A stretch of 33,866 nucleotides of DNA from Halomonas sp. (GTDB lineage Bacteria > Pseudomonadota > Gammaproteobacteria > Pseudomonadales > Halomonadaceae), in contig JAGXGN010000169.1 in the NCBI GenBank assembly GCA_024636705.1, forward strand, positions 1 through 33,866. The letters are read 5' to 3'. Each line of letters begins with the position of its first letter. Position 1 is the first letter of the stretch. This document shows, in pieces, positions 21,965 to 30,225 of the stretch. A model generated the notes under the pieces. The model made no database searches and was not told the origin of the DNA. It worked only from the letters and a program-made list of their open reading frames with translations. Made by a program: the position numbers and the translations under genes.

Positions 21965-22773
21965 CGCCGCACCTCGACATCGAGCATATCGGCGAGATAG
22001 TCGACCGCCGGGTAATGAAAGGGCACCGGCCCGTCTGCCTCGCCATGCACGAATTGCCTGACGCGGGGATCCGCGTCGACATCCAGACTCTGCGGGGTGC
22101 CTTGGGCCATGACCTGTCCGTCGGAAATCACATAGACATAGTCCGCGATGGTGAGGGTTTCCTTGATGTCGTGGGAAACGATGATGGAGGTCAGCCCCAG
22201 GGCCTCGTTGAGCCGCTTGATGAGCTGTACCAGTACGCCCATGGATATCGGGTCCTGGCCCACGAAGGGCTCGTCATAGAGGATCAACTCCGGGTCCAGG
22301 GCAATCGCTCGCGCCAGTGCCACCCGACGCGCCATGCCACCGGAAAGCTCCGCGGGCATGAGATGGCGTGCACCCCGCAGCCCCACGGCCTCGAGTTTCA
22401 TCAACACCAGATCGCGGATCATGGTTTCCGGCAGATCAGTGTGTACCCGCAACGGAAAGGCCACGTTCTCGAACACGCTGAGATCCGAGAAGAGCGCGCC
22501 ACTCTGGAACAACATGCCCATCCTCTGGCGCAGGGCGAACAATGCCCGGCGACTCTGTCGATGCACGTCCTCGCCATCGAAACGCACGCGGCCGGCCTCC
22601 GGATGGAGTTGACCGCCGATCAGCTTGAGAAGCGTTGTCTTTCCCGACCCGCTGGGGCCCATGATGGCCGTGATCTTTCCGCGAGGAACCTGAAGGTCTA
22701 CGCCACGGAAGATATCCATGTCACCGCGGGAAAAGAACAATCCCTCCACCACCACAACGGAGGTGTCGCTCAT
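21961..22773 (-). CDS. mlaF: Phospholipid transport ATPase MlaF
   Basis: ABC-transporter ATPase of the Mla system. It has 270 residues from the ATG at 22773. Walker A is GPSGSGKT (39-46), the signature is [19 protein letters not shown], and Walker B is [13 protein letters not shown]. The family-specific [23 protein letters not shown] and the C-terminal [19 protein letters not shown], which contacts MlaB, are present. An in-frame ATG at 22806 has AGGA 4 nt upstream and would add 11 residues, so the start is open. First gene of the operon. Its upstream region contains the antiporter remnant on the other strand. Confidence 0.96.
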   Translation of the reverse strand: MSDTSVVVVEGLFFSRGDMDIFRGVDLQVPRGKITAIMGPSGSGKTTLLKLIGGQLHPEAGRVRFDGEDVHRQSRRALFALRQRMGMLFQSGALFSDLSVFENVAFPLRVHTDLPETMIRDLVLMKLEAVGLRGARHLMPAELSGGMARRVALARAIALDPELILYDEPFVGQDPISMGVLVQLIKRLNEALGLTSIIVSHDIKETLTIADYVYVISDGQVMAQGTPQSLDVDADPRVRQFVHGEADGPVPFHYPAVDYLADMLDVEVRR

Positions 22774-22875
22774 TGGTTCATCGTCCTGCCTGGAATTATC
22801 GAACATCGTATCCTAACCATACCCTGCGACGCCAGCCATCGACTTGCAACTGCCAACGCCAGAACGTCTAATGCG

Positions 22876-23035
22876 CCTCCCGTCGATACCCTGGGAGGAG
22901 ACCTCATGCGGGTGCCCCTGATCCTCGGCATGCTGCTGCTATGGCACAGGAAGGGAAGGATAGGCCGCTTGCCTGCTGGCCCTCGGCTGTGTCGCCTATC
23001 TCGCCTGGCTGGGCAGCGCACAGCTTGCCGGCTGA
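22876..23035 (+). pseudogene. Decayed C-terminal remnant of a YrbG-type Ca2+/Na+ antiporter
   Basis: In enterobacteria the antiporter gene yrbG lies exactly here, divergent from mlaF and upstream of kdsD. Translation from about 22876 gives PVDTLGGDLMRVPLILGM, then LLLWHRKGRIGR. After a frameshift near 22950-22963, 22964-23032 gives AACLLALGCVAYLAWLGSAQ plus four residues and a stop at 23033. This resembles the last 50-55 residues of the family (a PVD...RD.PVML start, a final hydrophobic helix, and a YLAWL-like end). Nothing of the rest of the protein is seen upstream, and the two parts are out of frame. I infer a deleted, decayed gene; the match is from memory of the family and not aligned. 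Confidence 0.45.
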
Positions 23036-23114
23036 GCATTTACTGCTCTCGTCTCCGGCATCGGCCTATCAAGGCAGGCTTGAGTCAGAGGGCACAAAGG
23101 GCAACAATCCACCC

Positions 23115-24110
23115 ATGAACAAAGACACCACGGCGGTTGCCGATGATTCCTCACTTCGCGAAAGCGCCCGACGGACCCTGTGGCTGGAGCAGGAGGCCAT
23201 CGCCGCCCTGATCGGCCGGCTGGATGACGACTTCGATCGTGCCTGCGCGTTGATCCTGGCCTGCACCGGCAGGGTGGTCGTCACCGGCATGGGCAAGTCC
23301 GGCCATATCGCCGGCAAGATTGCCGCCACCCTGGCCAGCACCGGCACACCGGCCTTCTTCGTCCATCCCGGGGAAGCCAGCCACGGCGATCTGGGCATGA
23401 TCACCCCCGGCGATGTCGTGCTGGCCCTCTCCAACTCCGGCGATACCGCCGAAGTGACGGCACTGCTGCCGCTTCTCAAGCGGATGGGCGTCCCGCTGAT
23501 CAGCATGACCGGACGACCCGATTCTACCCTGGCCCATCATGCCGAGGCCCATCTGTATGCCGGTGTCGAACGCGAGGCCTGCCCCCTCGATCTGGCCCCC
23601 ACGTCCTCGACCACCGCCGCCCTGGCACTGGGTGACGCCCTGGCCGTGGCACTCCTGGAATCGCGGGGATTCACCGCCGAGGATTTCGCGCGCTCGCATC
23701 CGGGCGGGAGCCTCGGCAAGCGCCTGTTGCTCACTGTCTCCGACCTGATGCATCGAGGCAGTCGCCTGCCCTCGGTACCCCTGGGAAGTCCGTTACGCGA
23801 CGCCCTGCTCGAGATCACCCACCAGGGTCTGGGCTTCACCTGCGTGGTCGACCAGGCAGGCATCCTGGTGGGGGTCTACACCGATGGTGACCTGCGTCGC
23901 ACCCTGGACCAATACAATGACCTCTCGACCCTCAAGGTCGACGATGTCATGACCCGACCCGGCAAGCGCATTGCCGCCGAGACCCTGGCCGCCGAAGCGG
24001 TGCGCATCATGGAAGACAACCGCATCTCGGCACTGGCCGTGGTCGACGAGGAGGGCCGACCGATCGGTGCCCTGCACATGCACGACCTGCTTGCCAGCGG
24101 TGTCGTCTGA
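23115..24110 (+). CDS. kdsD: D-arabinose-5-phosphate isomerase KdsD
   Basis: Converts ribulose-5-phosphate to arabinose-5-phosphate, the first step of Kdo synthesis for LPS. It has 331 residues. The SIS domain (about 35-170) shows VVVTGMGKSGHIAGKIAATLASTG, FVHPGEASHGDLGMI and ALSNSGDTAEV; ARSHPGGSLGKRLL follows. Two CBS domains lie at about 215-270 and 280-331 (VDDVMTRPGKRIAAETLAAEA...ISALAVVDEEGRPIGALH). The ATG at 23115 gives the family N-terminal length. It has a weak ribosome site. A weak promoter-like pair (TTGAGT at 23080, AACAAT at 23103) would place the mRNA start almost at the ATG. Confidence 0.96.
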   Translation: MNKDTTAVADDSSLRESARRTLWLEQEAIAALIGRLDDDFDRACALILACTGRVVVTGMGKSGHIAGKIAATLASTGTPAFFVHPGEASHGDLGMITPGDVVLALSNSGDTAEVTALLPLLKRMGVPLISMTGRPDSTLAHHAEAHLYAGVEREACPLDLAPTSSTTAALALGDALAVALLESRGFTAEDFARSHPGGSLGKRLLLTVSDLMHRGSRLPSVPLGSPLRDALLEITHQGLGFTCVVDQAGILVGVYTDGDLRRTLDQYNDLSTLKVDDVMTRPGKRIAAETLAAEAVRIMEDNRISALAVVDEEGRPIGALHMHDLLASGVV

Positions 24111-24135
24111 CATTCGACCAGCCAAGGAAGCCCTC

Positions 24136-24696
24136 ATGTCCCTCGCGACTCCCCTCTGTGACCCTCAACTGGCAGAGCGTCTCCGGCGCATTCGCCTGCT
24201 GGCACTGGATGTGGACGGCGTCCTCACCGATGGTCGCCTTCATTTCCAGTCAGACGGCATCGAGATCAAAGACTTCCACACCCTGGACGGTCACGGCCTC
24301 AAGCTGCTCAAGCGGGTCGGCATCGAGGTCGCACTGCTCACGGGTCGTGACTCACCGATCGTCAGCCATCGCGCTTGTGCACTGGGCATCTCGCACGTCC
24401 ACCAGGGGGTAGAAATGAAATACCCGGTGCTCCTCGAGCTCTGTGGCCGGCTGGGGATCGCGCTGGATCAGGCCGCCTACTGCGGCGATGACCTGCCCGA
24501 CCTGGGCGCGATCCGGCATGCCGGCGTGGGTATCAGCGTGCCGGGGGCACCGGCATACATCCGCGACGCTGCCGACTGGGTGACGCAACGACCCGGTGGC
24601 CACGGAGCGGTCAGGGAAATCTGTGACATCCTGCTGCAGGCCCAGGGGCACTGGACATCCATCCTCGACAGCTACCGCAACGATCAGGGGCGATAA
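24136..24696 (+). CDS. kdsC: 3-deoxy-D-manno-octulosonate-8-phosphate phosphatase KdsC
   Basis: HAD-superfamily phosphatase releasing Kdo from Kdo-8-phosphate. It has 186 residues, typical for the tetrameric C0-type HAD family without a cap. Motif I is LLALDVDGVLTDG (catalytic Asp25 and Asp27), motif II is ALLTGRDSPIV, the conserved Lys lies in HQGVEMKYPVLLEL, and motif IV is YCGDDLPDLGAI. The ATG at 24136 has AAGGAAG upstream. Its stop overlaps the lptC start as TAATG. Second gene of the kdsD-kdsC-lptC-lptA-lptB LPS cluster. Confidence 0.96.
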   Translation: MSLATPLCDPQLAERLRRIRLLALDVDGVLTDGRLHFQSDGIEIKDFHTLDGHGLKLLKRVGIEVALLTGRDSPIVSHRACALGISHVHQGVEMKYPVLLELCGRLGIALDQAAYCGDDLPDLGAIRHAGVGISVPGAPAYIRDAADWVTQRPGGHGAVREICDILLQAQGHWTSILDSYRNDQGR

Positions 24697-25292
24697 TGGC
24701 AATTCCGCGCCCTTCCTTTCGCGTCTGGCTCTTCCTGCTGTTGCTGGTTGTAGGCGGTGTGCTGACGCTGATCGACCGCCGTGGTGACGTGACGCCAGGC
24801 CCGGTACCCAGGGATGAAGCCGGGGAACCCGACTATTACCTGGAAGGCGTCCGGCTGGTTCGCTTCGATGCCAGTGGCCGGGCTTACCAGCGACTGGAGA
24901 CGCCCCGCCTGGTGCACACGCCCCATGATGACGTCACCCGCATCCAGACCCCGGACGCCAGGCTGATCGACGCTAACGAGCGCACCTGGTTGGCCAGCGC
25001 CGACACGGGCACCCTGGCGGCCGACGGCAACCCCTTGACACTCTCCGGGGACGCCCGACTCGAGGCGCCGGAAGAAGGCTGGCAGCTCGATACCGAGGTG
25101 CTCCATTACGATGCCGACACCGGCCACGCCTGGAGCGACACCCCGGCCCTGCTCCGCCAGCCACCCCAGGAGATGCGCGGGGAGCGCTTCGATGCCTGGA
25201 TCGATGACAATCGGGCCCGACTGACCGACAATGTACGCGGCTATCATCCGCCCGAGACAGCCCCCACTTCCGACGAGGATCTCCCACCATGA
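24696..25292 (+). CDS. lptC: LPS export protein LptC
   Basis: Bitopic inner-membrane component of the LPS transport bridge that passes LPS from LptB2FG to LptA. It has 198 residues. An N-terminal membrane helix (about 8-25, VWLFLLLLVVGGVLTLI) is followed by a periplasmic beta-jellyroll domain with DYYLEGVRLVRFDASGRAYQRLETPRLVHTP. Repeats of the LPS-binding fold are visible (DARLIDANERTWLASADTGTLAADG, LTLSGDARLEAPEEGWQLDTEVLHYD). The start overlaps the kdsC stop and the stop overlaps the lptA start by 4 nt. Sequence conservation in LptC is low, so synteny strengthens the call. Confidence 0.92.
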   Translation: MAIPRPSFRVWLFLLLLVVGGVLTLIDRRGDVTPGPVPRDEAGEPDYYLEGVRLVRFDASGRAYQRLETPRLVHTPHDDVTRIQTPDARLIDANERTWLASADTGTLAADGNPLTLSGDARLEAPEEGWQLDTEVLHYDADTGHAWSDTPALLRQPPQEMRGERFDAWIDDNRARLTDNVRGYHPPETAPTSDEDLPP

Positions 25293-25807
25293 TGCGACGA
25301 TCGTTTGCCTTCCTGGTCACCCAGGCACTCATCACCCTCGCCCTGACGAGCTCGCCGGCCCTGGCCCAGCAAGGCGATGCCAGCGCCCCCATCGAGGTAG
25401 AAGCCAACCAGTTCGATCTCGATGATCGCGCCGGCACCGCCGTCTATACCGGTGATGTGGATATCCGCCAGGGCAGCATGCAGCTGACCGGAGACCGGGT
25501 GGAGATCCAGCGCAATGCCGCAGGCGAGCTCTCGCGTGCGGTCGCCACTGGCGAGCGGGCCTATATCGAGCAGCAACCCGACCCCGCCGAGCCGATGGTC
25601 CGCGGCTGGGGGCGCACCATCATCTATCATGTCGCCGAGCGACGCGTCGAACTCATCGACCGCGCCGAGCTTCACCAGGGTGGCGATACCTTCGATGGTG
25701 GCTACCTGGAGTACTTCCTCGACCGCCGCGTCGTCCAGGCCCGCTCGGATTCCGAGGGTGTCGAGGAACGACAGCGCGTGAGGATGACCCTGCAGCCCGA
25801 GCAATAA
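25289..25807 (+). CDS. lptA: LPS transport periplasmic protein LptA (LptH)
   Basis: Periplasmic bridge protein that oligomerises to carry LPS to LptDE. It has 172 residues. It carries a signal peptide (about 1-26, ending SSPALA-QQG), then the OstA-like beta-jellyroll. That begins [40 protein letters not shown] and ends [19 protein letters not shown]. It overlaps lptC by 4 nt and precedes lptB by 8 nt, so transporter parts are co-expressed. The Pseudomonas orthologue is called LptH. Confidence 0.95.
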   Translation: MMRRSFAFLVTQALITLALTSSPALAQQGDASAPIEVEANQFDLDDRAGTAVYTGDVDIRQGSMQLTGDRVEIQRNAAGELSRAVATGERAYIEQQPDPAEPMVRGWGRTIIYHVAERRVELIDRAELHQGGDTFDGGYLEYFLDRRVVQARSDSEGVEERQRVRMTLQPEQ

Positions 25808-25815
25808 GGCCACCC

Positions 25816-26541
25816 ATGAGAACCCTTCGCGCTCGCCATCTCACCAAGAGCTACAAGCGCCGACGCGTGGTGCAGGACATCACCCTGTCGATCGCCCAGG
25901 GCCGTATCGTCGGCCTGCTTGGCCCCAACGGAGCCGGCAAGACCACCTCCTTCTACATGATAGTGGGGCTGGTACGTGCCGATGCCGGGGAGGTCGCCAT
26001 CGACGATCAGGACCTCACCAAATCCGCCATGCATGAGCGCGCCCAGGCGGGCATCGGCTATCTGCCCCAGGAGGCCTCGATCTTCCGCAAGCTGTCCGTG
26101 GCCGACAACATAATGGCGATCCTCGAGACACGCCGGGATCTGGACCGCCATGCTCGCCGTGAGAGGCTCGAGAAACTCCTCGAGGACTTCCATGTCGGCC
26201 ATATCCGCGACAACCTGGGAATGAGCCTGTCCGGCGGCGAGCGGCGGCGCGTAGAGATCGCCCGGGCACTGGCCACCGAACCCGCCTTCATCCTGCTCGA
26301 CGAGCCCTTCGCCGGTGTTGACCCCATCTCAGTAGGCGAGATCAAGGCCATCATCCGCCAGCTAAAGGCACGCGATATCGGCGTCTTGATCACCGACCAT
26401 AATGTCCGCGAGACGCTGGATATCTGTGATTCCGCCTATATCGTCGGAGACGGCAAGATCATCGCCGAGGGTGATGCCGAGGCGATCCTCGCCAATCAGC
26501 GCGTCCGTGATGTCTATCTGGGTGCCGATTTCCGACTCTGA
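25816..26541 (+). CDS. lptB: LPS export ABC transporter ATPase LptB
   Basis: ATPase of the LptB2FG transporter that extracts LPS from the inner membrane. It has 241 residues, as in E. coli. Walker A is GPNGAGKT (36-43), the Q-loop region follows at [22 protein letters not shown], the signature is [15 protein letters not shown] and Walker B is [13 protein letters not shown]. The switch His is in [13 protein letters not shown], and [12 protein letters not shown] closes the protein. These are intact, so it should be active. Last gene of the LPS cluster; rpoN follows after 144 nt that contain a separate promoter candidate. Confidence 0.97.
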   Translation: MRTLRARHLTKSYKRRRVVQDITLSIAQGRIVGLLGPNGAGKTTSFYMIVGLVRADAGEVAIDDQDLTKSAMHERAQAGIGYLPQEASIFRKLSVADNIMAILETRRDLDRHARRERLEKLLEDFHVGHIRDNLGMSLSGGERRRVEIARALATEPAFILLDEPFAGVDPISVGEIKAIIRQLKARDIGVLITDHNVRETLDICDSAYIVGDGKIIAEGDAEAILANQRVRDVYLGADFRL

Positions 26542-26580
26542 CCAGACAAGCTACTGAAATTCTTACCAACCTATCTATTC

Positions 26581-26613
26581 GGCATAAAGATTGCGGATGG
26601 CATAATTATTGCT
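26581..26613 (+). promoter_or_regulatory. Tandem sigma-54-like (-24/-12) promoter elements upstream of rpoN
   Basis: Two GG-N10-GC elements lie 18 bp apart: GGCATAAAGATTGC (26581-26594) and TGGCATAATTATTGCT (26598-26613). The second matches TGGCA and TTGC(A/T) of the sigma-54 consensus with correct spacing. They lie in a locally AT-rich gap, about 74-105 nt before the rpoN ATG. The same bases could also serve as a sigma-70 -10 (CATAAT), though no good -35 is present. I see no enhancer-binding-protein site. Confidence 0.5.
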
Positions 26614-26685
26614 CGACAAACGGTTGCATCCCCTCCGAGAGCTCGCTAGGGTAGCCTTTTATCGCCGTCTGGGTCTTCCTTACTC

Positions 26686-28101
26686 ATGGCAATGAAAGCA
26701 TCCCTGCAGCTCCGGGTCGGCACCCAACTGACCATGACCCCCCAGTTGCAGCAGGCCATCGCGCTGTTGCAGCTCTCCACCCTAGACCTCCACCAGGAGA
26801 TCCAGCAGGCACTGGAATCTAATCCCCTGCTGGAGATCGAGGATGACTTCGGTGAGCAGTCGGTGGCCGAGGCGGCCGAGGACGACTGGGCCAGCGATAT
26901 CCCCGACGAGCTGACCACCGATAGCGACTGGTCGGATACCTATCAGGACTTCGGACTATCGCCAGCCGGCACGGGCGAAAGGCCCGACTTCGAACGCCAG
27001 GCGGAACACCAGACACTCCAGGATCACCTGGCTTGGCAGCTGGCGATGACCGATTTCGATGAACGCCAGCGACAGATCGCCGAGAGCCTGATCGACGCCA
27101 TAAGCCCTGCCGGCTACCTGTCCCACTCCCTCGAAGACCTTCGTGAAGGCCTCAAGCCCCAGGGGTTGGGCGATCTCAAGAACCGCGAGATAGAGCAAGT
27201 CCTGCTGCACCTGCAACGGTTCGAGCCCACCGGCATCTTCGCCCGTGACCTTCGCGAATGCCTGATGCTGCAACTCGCCATCCTGCCGGACGACACCCCC
27301 TTGCTGCCTCAGGCGCGCCGCCTGGTTCGCCAGTTCCTGGAAGCCCTTGCCAATGATGACCGCCGTCAGCTCAAGCGACGCCTCGGTCTCGACGAAGACA
27401 GTCTCGATGCGGTGATCGCCCTGATTCGATCACTGGACCCGCGCCCGGGCAGCCGATTTTCCGATGCCACCGATGACTACGTCATTCCCGACCTGGTGGC
27501 TCGACACGACGGTCAGGGCTGGCAGGTCGCGCTCAATGCCGAGGCCCTGCCGAGACTGCGCATACAACCCGACTACGCCGCGCTGATCCGTCGGGCCGAC
27601 AAGAGCCAGGACAACCAGTTTCTCAAGGACCATCTGCAGGAAGCCCGCTGGCTGATCAAGAGCCTCTCCAGCCGCAATGACACCCTGCTGCGGGTGGGTC
27701 GGGAGATCATGGCCCGCCAGATGGCTTTCCTCGAGCAGGGTGACGAGGCCATGAAACCGCTGATACTGACCGATATCGCCCATGCCGTGGAGATGCATGA
27801 GTCGACCATCTCGCGGGTCACCACCCAGAAGTTCATCCATACCCCGCGGGGTGTCTTCGAGCTGAAGTATTTCTTCTCCAGTCAGGTCAGCAACAACGGC
27901 GGCGATGCGCATTCCAGCACGGCGATCCGTGCCCGCATCCGCAAACTGATCCAGGAGGAAACCCCGCGCAAACCGCTCTCCGACAGCAAACTAGTAACGC
28001 TCCTCGAGCAGGACGGGGTTCATGTCGCTCGACGGACGGTAGCCAAGTACAGGGAAGGCATGAAGATCCCCCCCTCCAGCGAGCGCAAGCGCTTAAGATG
28101 A
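26686..28101 (+). CDS. rpoN: RNA polymerase sigma-54 factor RpoN
   Basis: Sigma factor for enhancer-dependent promoters (nitrogen, motility, other stress functions). It has 471 residues. Region I (about 1-50) has LQLRVGTQLTMTPQLQQAIALLQLSTLDLHQEIQ. An acidic region II follows (about 55-110). The core-binding domain (about 115-300) includes DFDERQRQIAESLIDAI. The helix-turn-helix region is around ESTISRVTTQKFIHTPRGVFELKYFF. The RpoN box is ARRTVAKYRE near the C terminus. An ATG two codons downstream (26692, MKASLQLR) fits the family N terminus better than the first ATG. No clear ribosome site is seen for either. Confidence 0.97.
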   Translation: MAMKASLQLRVGTQLTMTPQLQQAIALLQLSTLDLHQEIQQALESNPLLEIEDDFGEQSVAEAAEDDWASDIPDELTTDSDWSDTYQDFGLSPAGTGERPDFERQAEHQTLQDHLAWQLAMTDFDERQRQIAESLIDAISPAGYLSHSLEDLREGLKPQGLGDLKNREIEQVLLHLQRFEPTGIFARDLRECLMLQLAILPDDTPLLPQARRLVRQFLEALANDDRRQLKRRLGLDEDSLDAVIALIRSLDPRPGSRFSDATDDYVIPDLVARHDGQGWQVALNAEALPRLRIQPDYAALIRRADKSQDNQFLKDHLQEARWLIKSLSSRNDTLLRVGREIMARQMAFLEQGDEAMKPLILTDIAHAVEMHESTISRVTTQKFIHTPRGVFELKYFFSSQVSNNGGDAHSSTAIRARIRKLIQEETPRKPLSDSKLVTLLEQDGVHVARRTVAKYREGMKIPPSSERKRLR

Positions 28102-28121
28102 AAAGCGCGTGACGACAGCTG

Positions 28122-28149
28122 TTTGCAGGCGATGAAAAAGGGTTACAAT
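28122..28149 (+). promoter_or_regulatory. Candidate sigma-70 promoter of hpf
   Basis: TTTGCA (28122-28127), a 16-nt spacer and TACAAT (28144-28149) lie in the 81-nt rpoN-hpf gap, giving a leader of about 25 nt before the hpf ATG. The -35 matches 4 of 6 positions and the -10 matches 5 of 6. It would allow hpf-ptsN-rapZ-npr to be expressed independently of rpoN. Confidence 0.5.
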
Positions 28150-28182
28150 CGAGGCATCAACCGACAGACGAAGGAGCGCGCC

Positions 28183-28491
28183 ATGCAAGTCAATATCACT
28201 GGCCATCATGTGGAACTGACCGATGCCCTGCGTGACTATGTCAACGACAAGCTCAGTCGAGTGGAACGCCATTACGACAACATCACCAATGTGCAGGTCA
28301 CCCTCTCCATAGAAAAGGAACGCCAGCTGGCTGCCTGTACCCTGCATGCTGCCGGCGCCGATATGCATGCAGAGGCCCAGGAAAACGACATGTACGCCGC
28401 TATCGACGCCCTCGCCGACAAGATCGACCGCCAACTCGTCAAGCACAAGGAAAAGGCACAGGCTCGCGCTCAAGGCGCCGGCGCCCGCTGA
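28183..28491 (+). CDS. hpf: Ribosome hibernation promoting factor HPF (short form)
   Basis: Small protein that binds the 30S decoding region and promotes 100S ribosome dimers in stationary phase. It has 102 residues, the short HPF form with one S30AE domain. It shows MQVNITGHHVELTDALRDYVNDKLSRVERHYDNITNVQVTLSIEK and HAEAQENDMYAAIDALADKIDRQLVKHKEK. The ATG at 28183 has AAGGAG upstream at good spacing; the frame extends 20 codons further to an ATG with no homology, which I reject. Between rpoN and ptsN, its standard place. Confidence 0.96.
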   Translation: MQVNITGHHVELTDALRDYVNDKLSRVERHYDNITNVQVTLSIEKERQLAACTLHAAGADMHAEAQENDMYAAIDALADKIDRQLVKHKEKAQARAQGAGAR

Positions 28492-28497
28492 TCACCC

Positions 28498-28971
28498 ATG
28501 ACACTGGAAACCATCCTGCCCCCCGAGCGCGCCCTCTTCGATGTGCCCGGGGGAAGCAAAAAGCGCGTACTGGAGTTCTACAGCACCTTCATCGCCCAGA
28601 ACACGCCCAGTCTCGACAGTCAGGAGGTCTTCAGCCGACTGATCGGTCGTGAACGGCTGGGCAGTACCGGTATCGGCAATGGGGTTGCCATTCCCCATGC
28701 CCGAAGCCCTCACTGCAAGGCGCCCATTGCCGGTTTCCTCAAGCTCGCCGAACCCGTGGACTTCGATGCCGTCGATGGCGAGCCGGTGGATCTGGTATTC
28801 GTGCTCCTGGTACCCGAAGAGGCCGACGACGCCCACCTGGCCCTGCTTGCTCAAGTCGCCGGGGTGATGAACGACGTCGAGACGCGCTCCACCCTTCGCA
28901 AGAGCGCAAGCCAGCAAGAGCTCCATGAGCGCCTCGTCGACGCGATTCGACGACAGGCACCATCGCGCTGA
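28498..28971 (+). CDS. ptsN: Nitrogen PTS EIIA protein PtsN
   Basis: Regulatory EIIA-Ntr protein, phosphorylated by NPr, controlling potassium uptake and other targets in relatives. It has 157 residues. The phosphorylated His67 is in IGNGVAIPHARSPHCKAPI. The fold is supported by PVDFDAVDGEPVDLVFVLLVPEEADDAHLALLAQVAGVM. It begins 6 nt after hpf and lies three genes upstream of npr, so the phosphorelay partners share this cluster; EI-Ntr (PtsP) is not in the window. Confidence 0.96.
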   Translation: MTLETILPPERALFDVPGGSKKRVLEFYSTFIAQNTPSLDSQEVFSRLIGRERLGSTGIGNGVAIPHARSPHCKAPIAGFLKLAEPVDFDAVDGEPVDLVFVLLVPEEADDAHLALLAQVAGVMNDVETRSTLRKSASQQELHERLVDAIRRQAPSR

Positions 28972-29016
28972 TCGCTTTCAGGGCCACCCGGCACCCCCTG
29001 GACCAGGAGACCCGCC

Positions 29017-29952
29017 ATGCAACTCGTGATCATCAGTGGCCGATCCGGCTCAGGCAAGTCGATCGCGTTGCAGGCGCTCGAGGATCTTGGCTACTACGCC
29101 ATCGATAATCTGCCGGCCATGCTGCTGGGGTCCCTGGTCGATGAACTCAGCAAGGCATCATCACGGCACACCTCCATTGCCGTCAGCATCGATGCCCGAA
29201 ACCTGCCCCATGCCCTGGAATGCTTCCCGAGTCTCCTGGCGGAGCTGCGCCAGCGGCAGATCGACTGCCAGGTCGTCTATTTCACCACCGATGCCCGTGT
29301 CCTCCTGGAACGCTACTCGGAGACCCGCCGGCGACATCCCCTGACGCGCCACAATGACATGACCCTGGCCGAGGCCATCGACTCCGAGGAAAGTGCCCTC
29401 GCCGAGATCCGTGACCTGGCGGACCTGGTGATCGACACCTCGCGGCTTTCGGTCCACGAGCTGCGCGGCCGTATCAGCGACCAGATCGCCAGCCACCAGG
29501 CCGAGCACCTGACGCTCACCTTCGAGTCCTTCGGCTTCAAGCGTGGCGTACCCCTGGACGCCGACATCGTCTTCGATGCCCGCTGCCTGCCAAACCCCTA
29601 CTGGGATCCGCAACTGCGCCAGTCCACGGGTCGAGACCCGGCCATCATCCAGTTCCTCGACGGTTATCCCATCGTCGGCGAGATGCACGACGATATATGC
29701 GGCTGGATGGAACGCTGGCTTCCCACCTATCAGGCCAGCCATCGCAGCTATCTGACCGTTGCTATCGGCTGTACCGGGGGCCAGCACCGTTCCGTTTACC
29801 TGGCCGAGCGCCTGGCGCACCACTTCGCCGCCCGGCATGCCGGTGTCAAGCTCCGCCATCGTGAACTGGGTATCCACGACGCCCTTGCCAAGGACGCCCC
29901 GCCTCCTGCGAGACAGCATCCGCCAGACGCAAACGACAGGGAAGGAAGTTGA
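29017..29952 (+). CDS. rapZ: RNase adaptor / nucleotide-binding protein RapZ
   Basis: In E. coli it binds GlmY/GlmZ small RNAs and presents GlmZ to RNase E, setting glucosamine-6-phosphate synthase levels. It has 311 residues against 284 in E. coli. Walker A is GRSGSGKS (8-15) and a Walker B-like region is at LVIDTSRLSVHEL. The C-terminal RNA-binding half has FGFKRGVPLDADIVFDARCLPNPYWDP and TVAIGCTGGQHRSVYLAERL. The extra C-terminal tail, about 25 residues, is Pro/Ala/Asp-rich with no recognised motif. It is followed 3 nt later by npr. Confidence 0.96.
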   Translation: MQLVIISGRSGSGKSIALQALEDLGYYAIDNLPAMLLGSLVDELSKASSRHTSIAVSIDARNLPHALECFPSLLAELRQRQIDCQVVYFTTDARVLLERYSETRRRHPLTRHNDMTLAEAIDSEESALAEIRDLADLVIDTSRLSVHELRGRISDQIASHQAEHLTLTFESFGFKRGVPLDADIVFDARCLPNPYWDPQLRQSTGRDPAIIQFLDGYPIVGEMHDDICGWMERWLPTYQASHRSYLTVAIGCTGGQHRSVYLAERLAHHFAARHAGVKLRHRELGIHDALAKDAPPPARQHPPDANDREGS

Positions 29953-29955
29953 GGC

Positions 29956-30225
29956 GTGCCGCACCGCAAGCTGACCCTGACCAACAAGCGCGGACTCCAT
30001 GCGCGGGCCACCACCAAGCTGGTGCAGTGCTGCCAGCCCTATGAGGCAGGTGTTACCGTCATCAACGGCAAGATCAAGGGGGACGCGACCAACATCATGT
30101 CACTGCTGATGCTGGCCGCTCCCTGTGGTACCGAACTGGAGATTCATGCCGAAGGCGAGGACGCCGACGCGGCCCTGGACGCCATTGCCGCGCTCTTCGA
30201 GGCCCGCTTCGAAGAAGATAGTTAA
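29956..30225 (+). CDS. npr: HPr-like phosphocarrier NPr of the nitrogen PTS
   Basis: Phosphocarrier linking EI-Ntr to PtsN. It has 89 residues. The phosphorylated His15 is in KRGLHARATTKLVQ. The position equivalent to HPr regulatory Ser46 is Asn (DATNIMSLLMLAA), so control by an HPr kinase is unlikely. The start is GTG at 29956, with GAAGGAAG about 7 nt upstream and the rapZ stop just before it. It ends convergent with pmbA: the two stop codons share the palindrome TTAA (30222-30225), with no terminator between them. Confidence 0.95.
   Translation: MPHRKLTLTNKRGLHARATTKLVQCCQPYEAGVTVINGKIKGDATNIMSLLMLAAPCGTELEIHAEGEDADAALDAIAALFEARFEEDS

Noticed and set aside
22015-22870. Long plus-strand frame antisense to mlaF
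   Set aside because: The part opposite mlaF has no motif and no ribosome site; only its downstream end, outside mlaF, shows antiporter-like sequence and was reported as a remnant.
29161-30000. 279-codon minus-strand frame opposite rapZ
   Set aside because: Shadow of rapZ codons with no recognisable domain.
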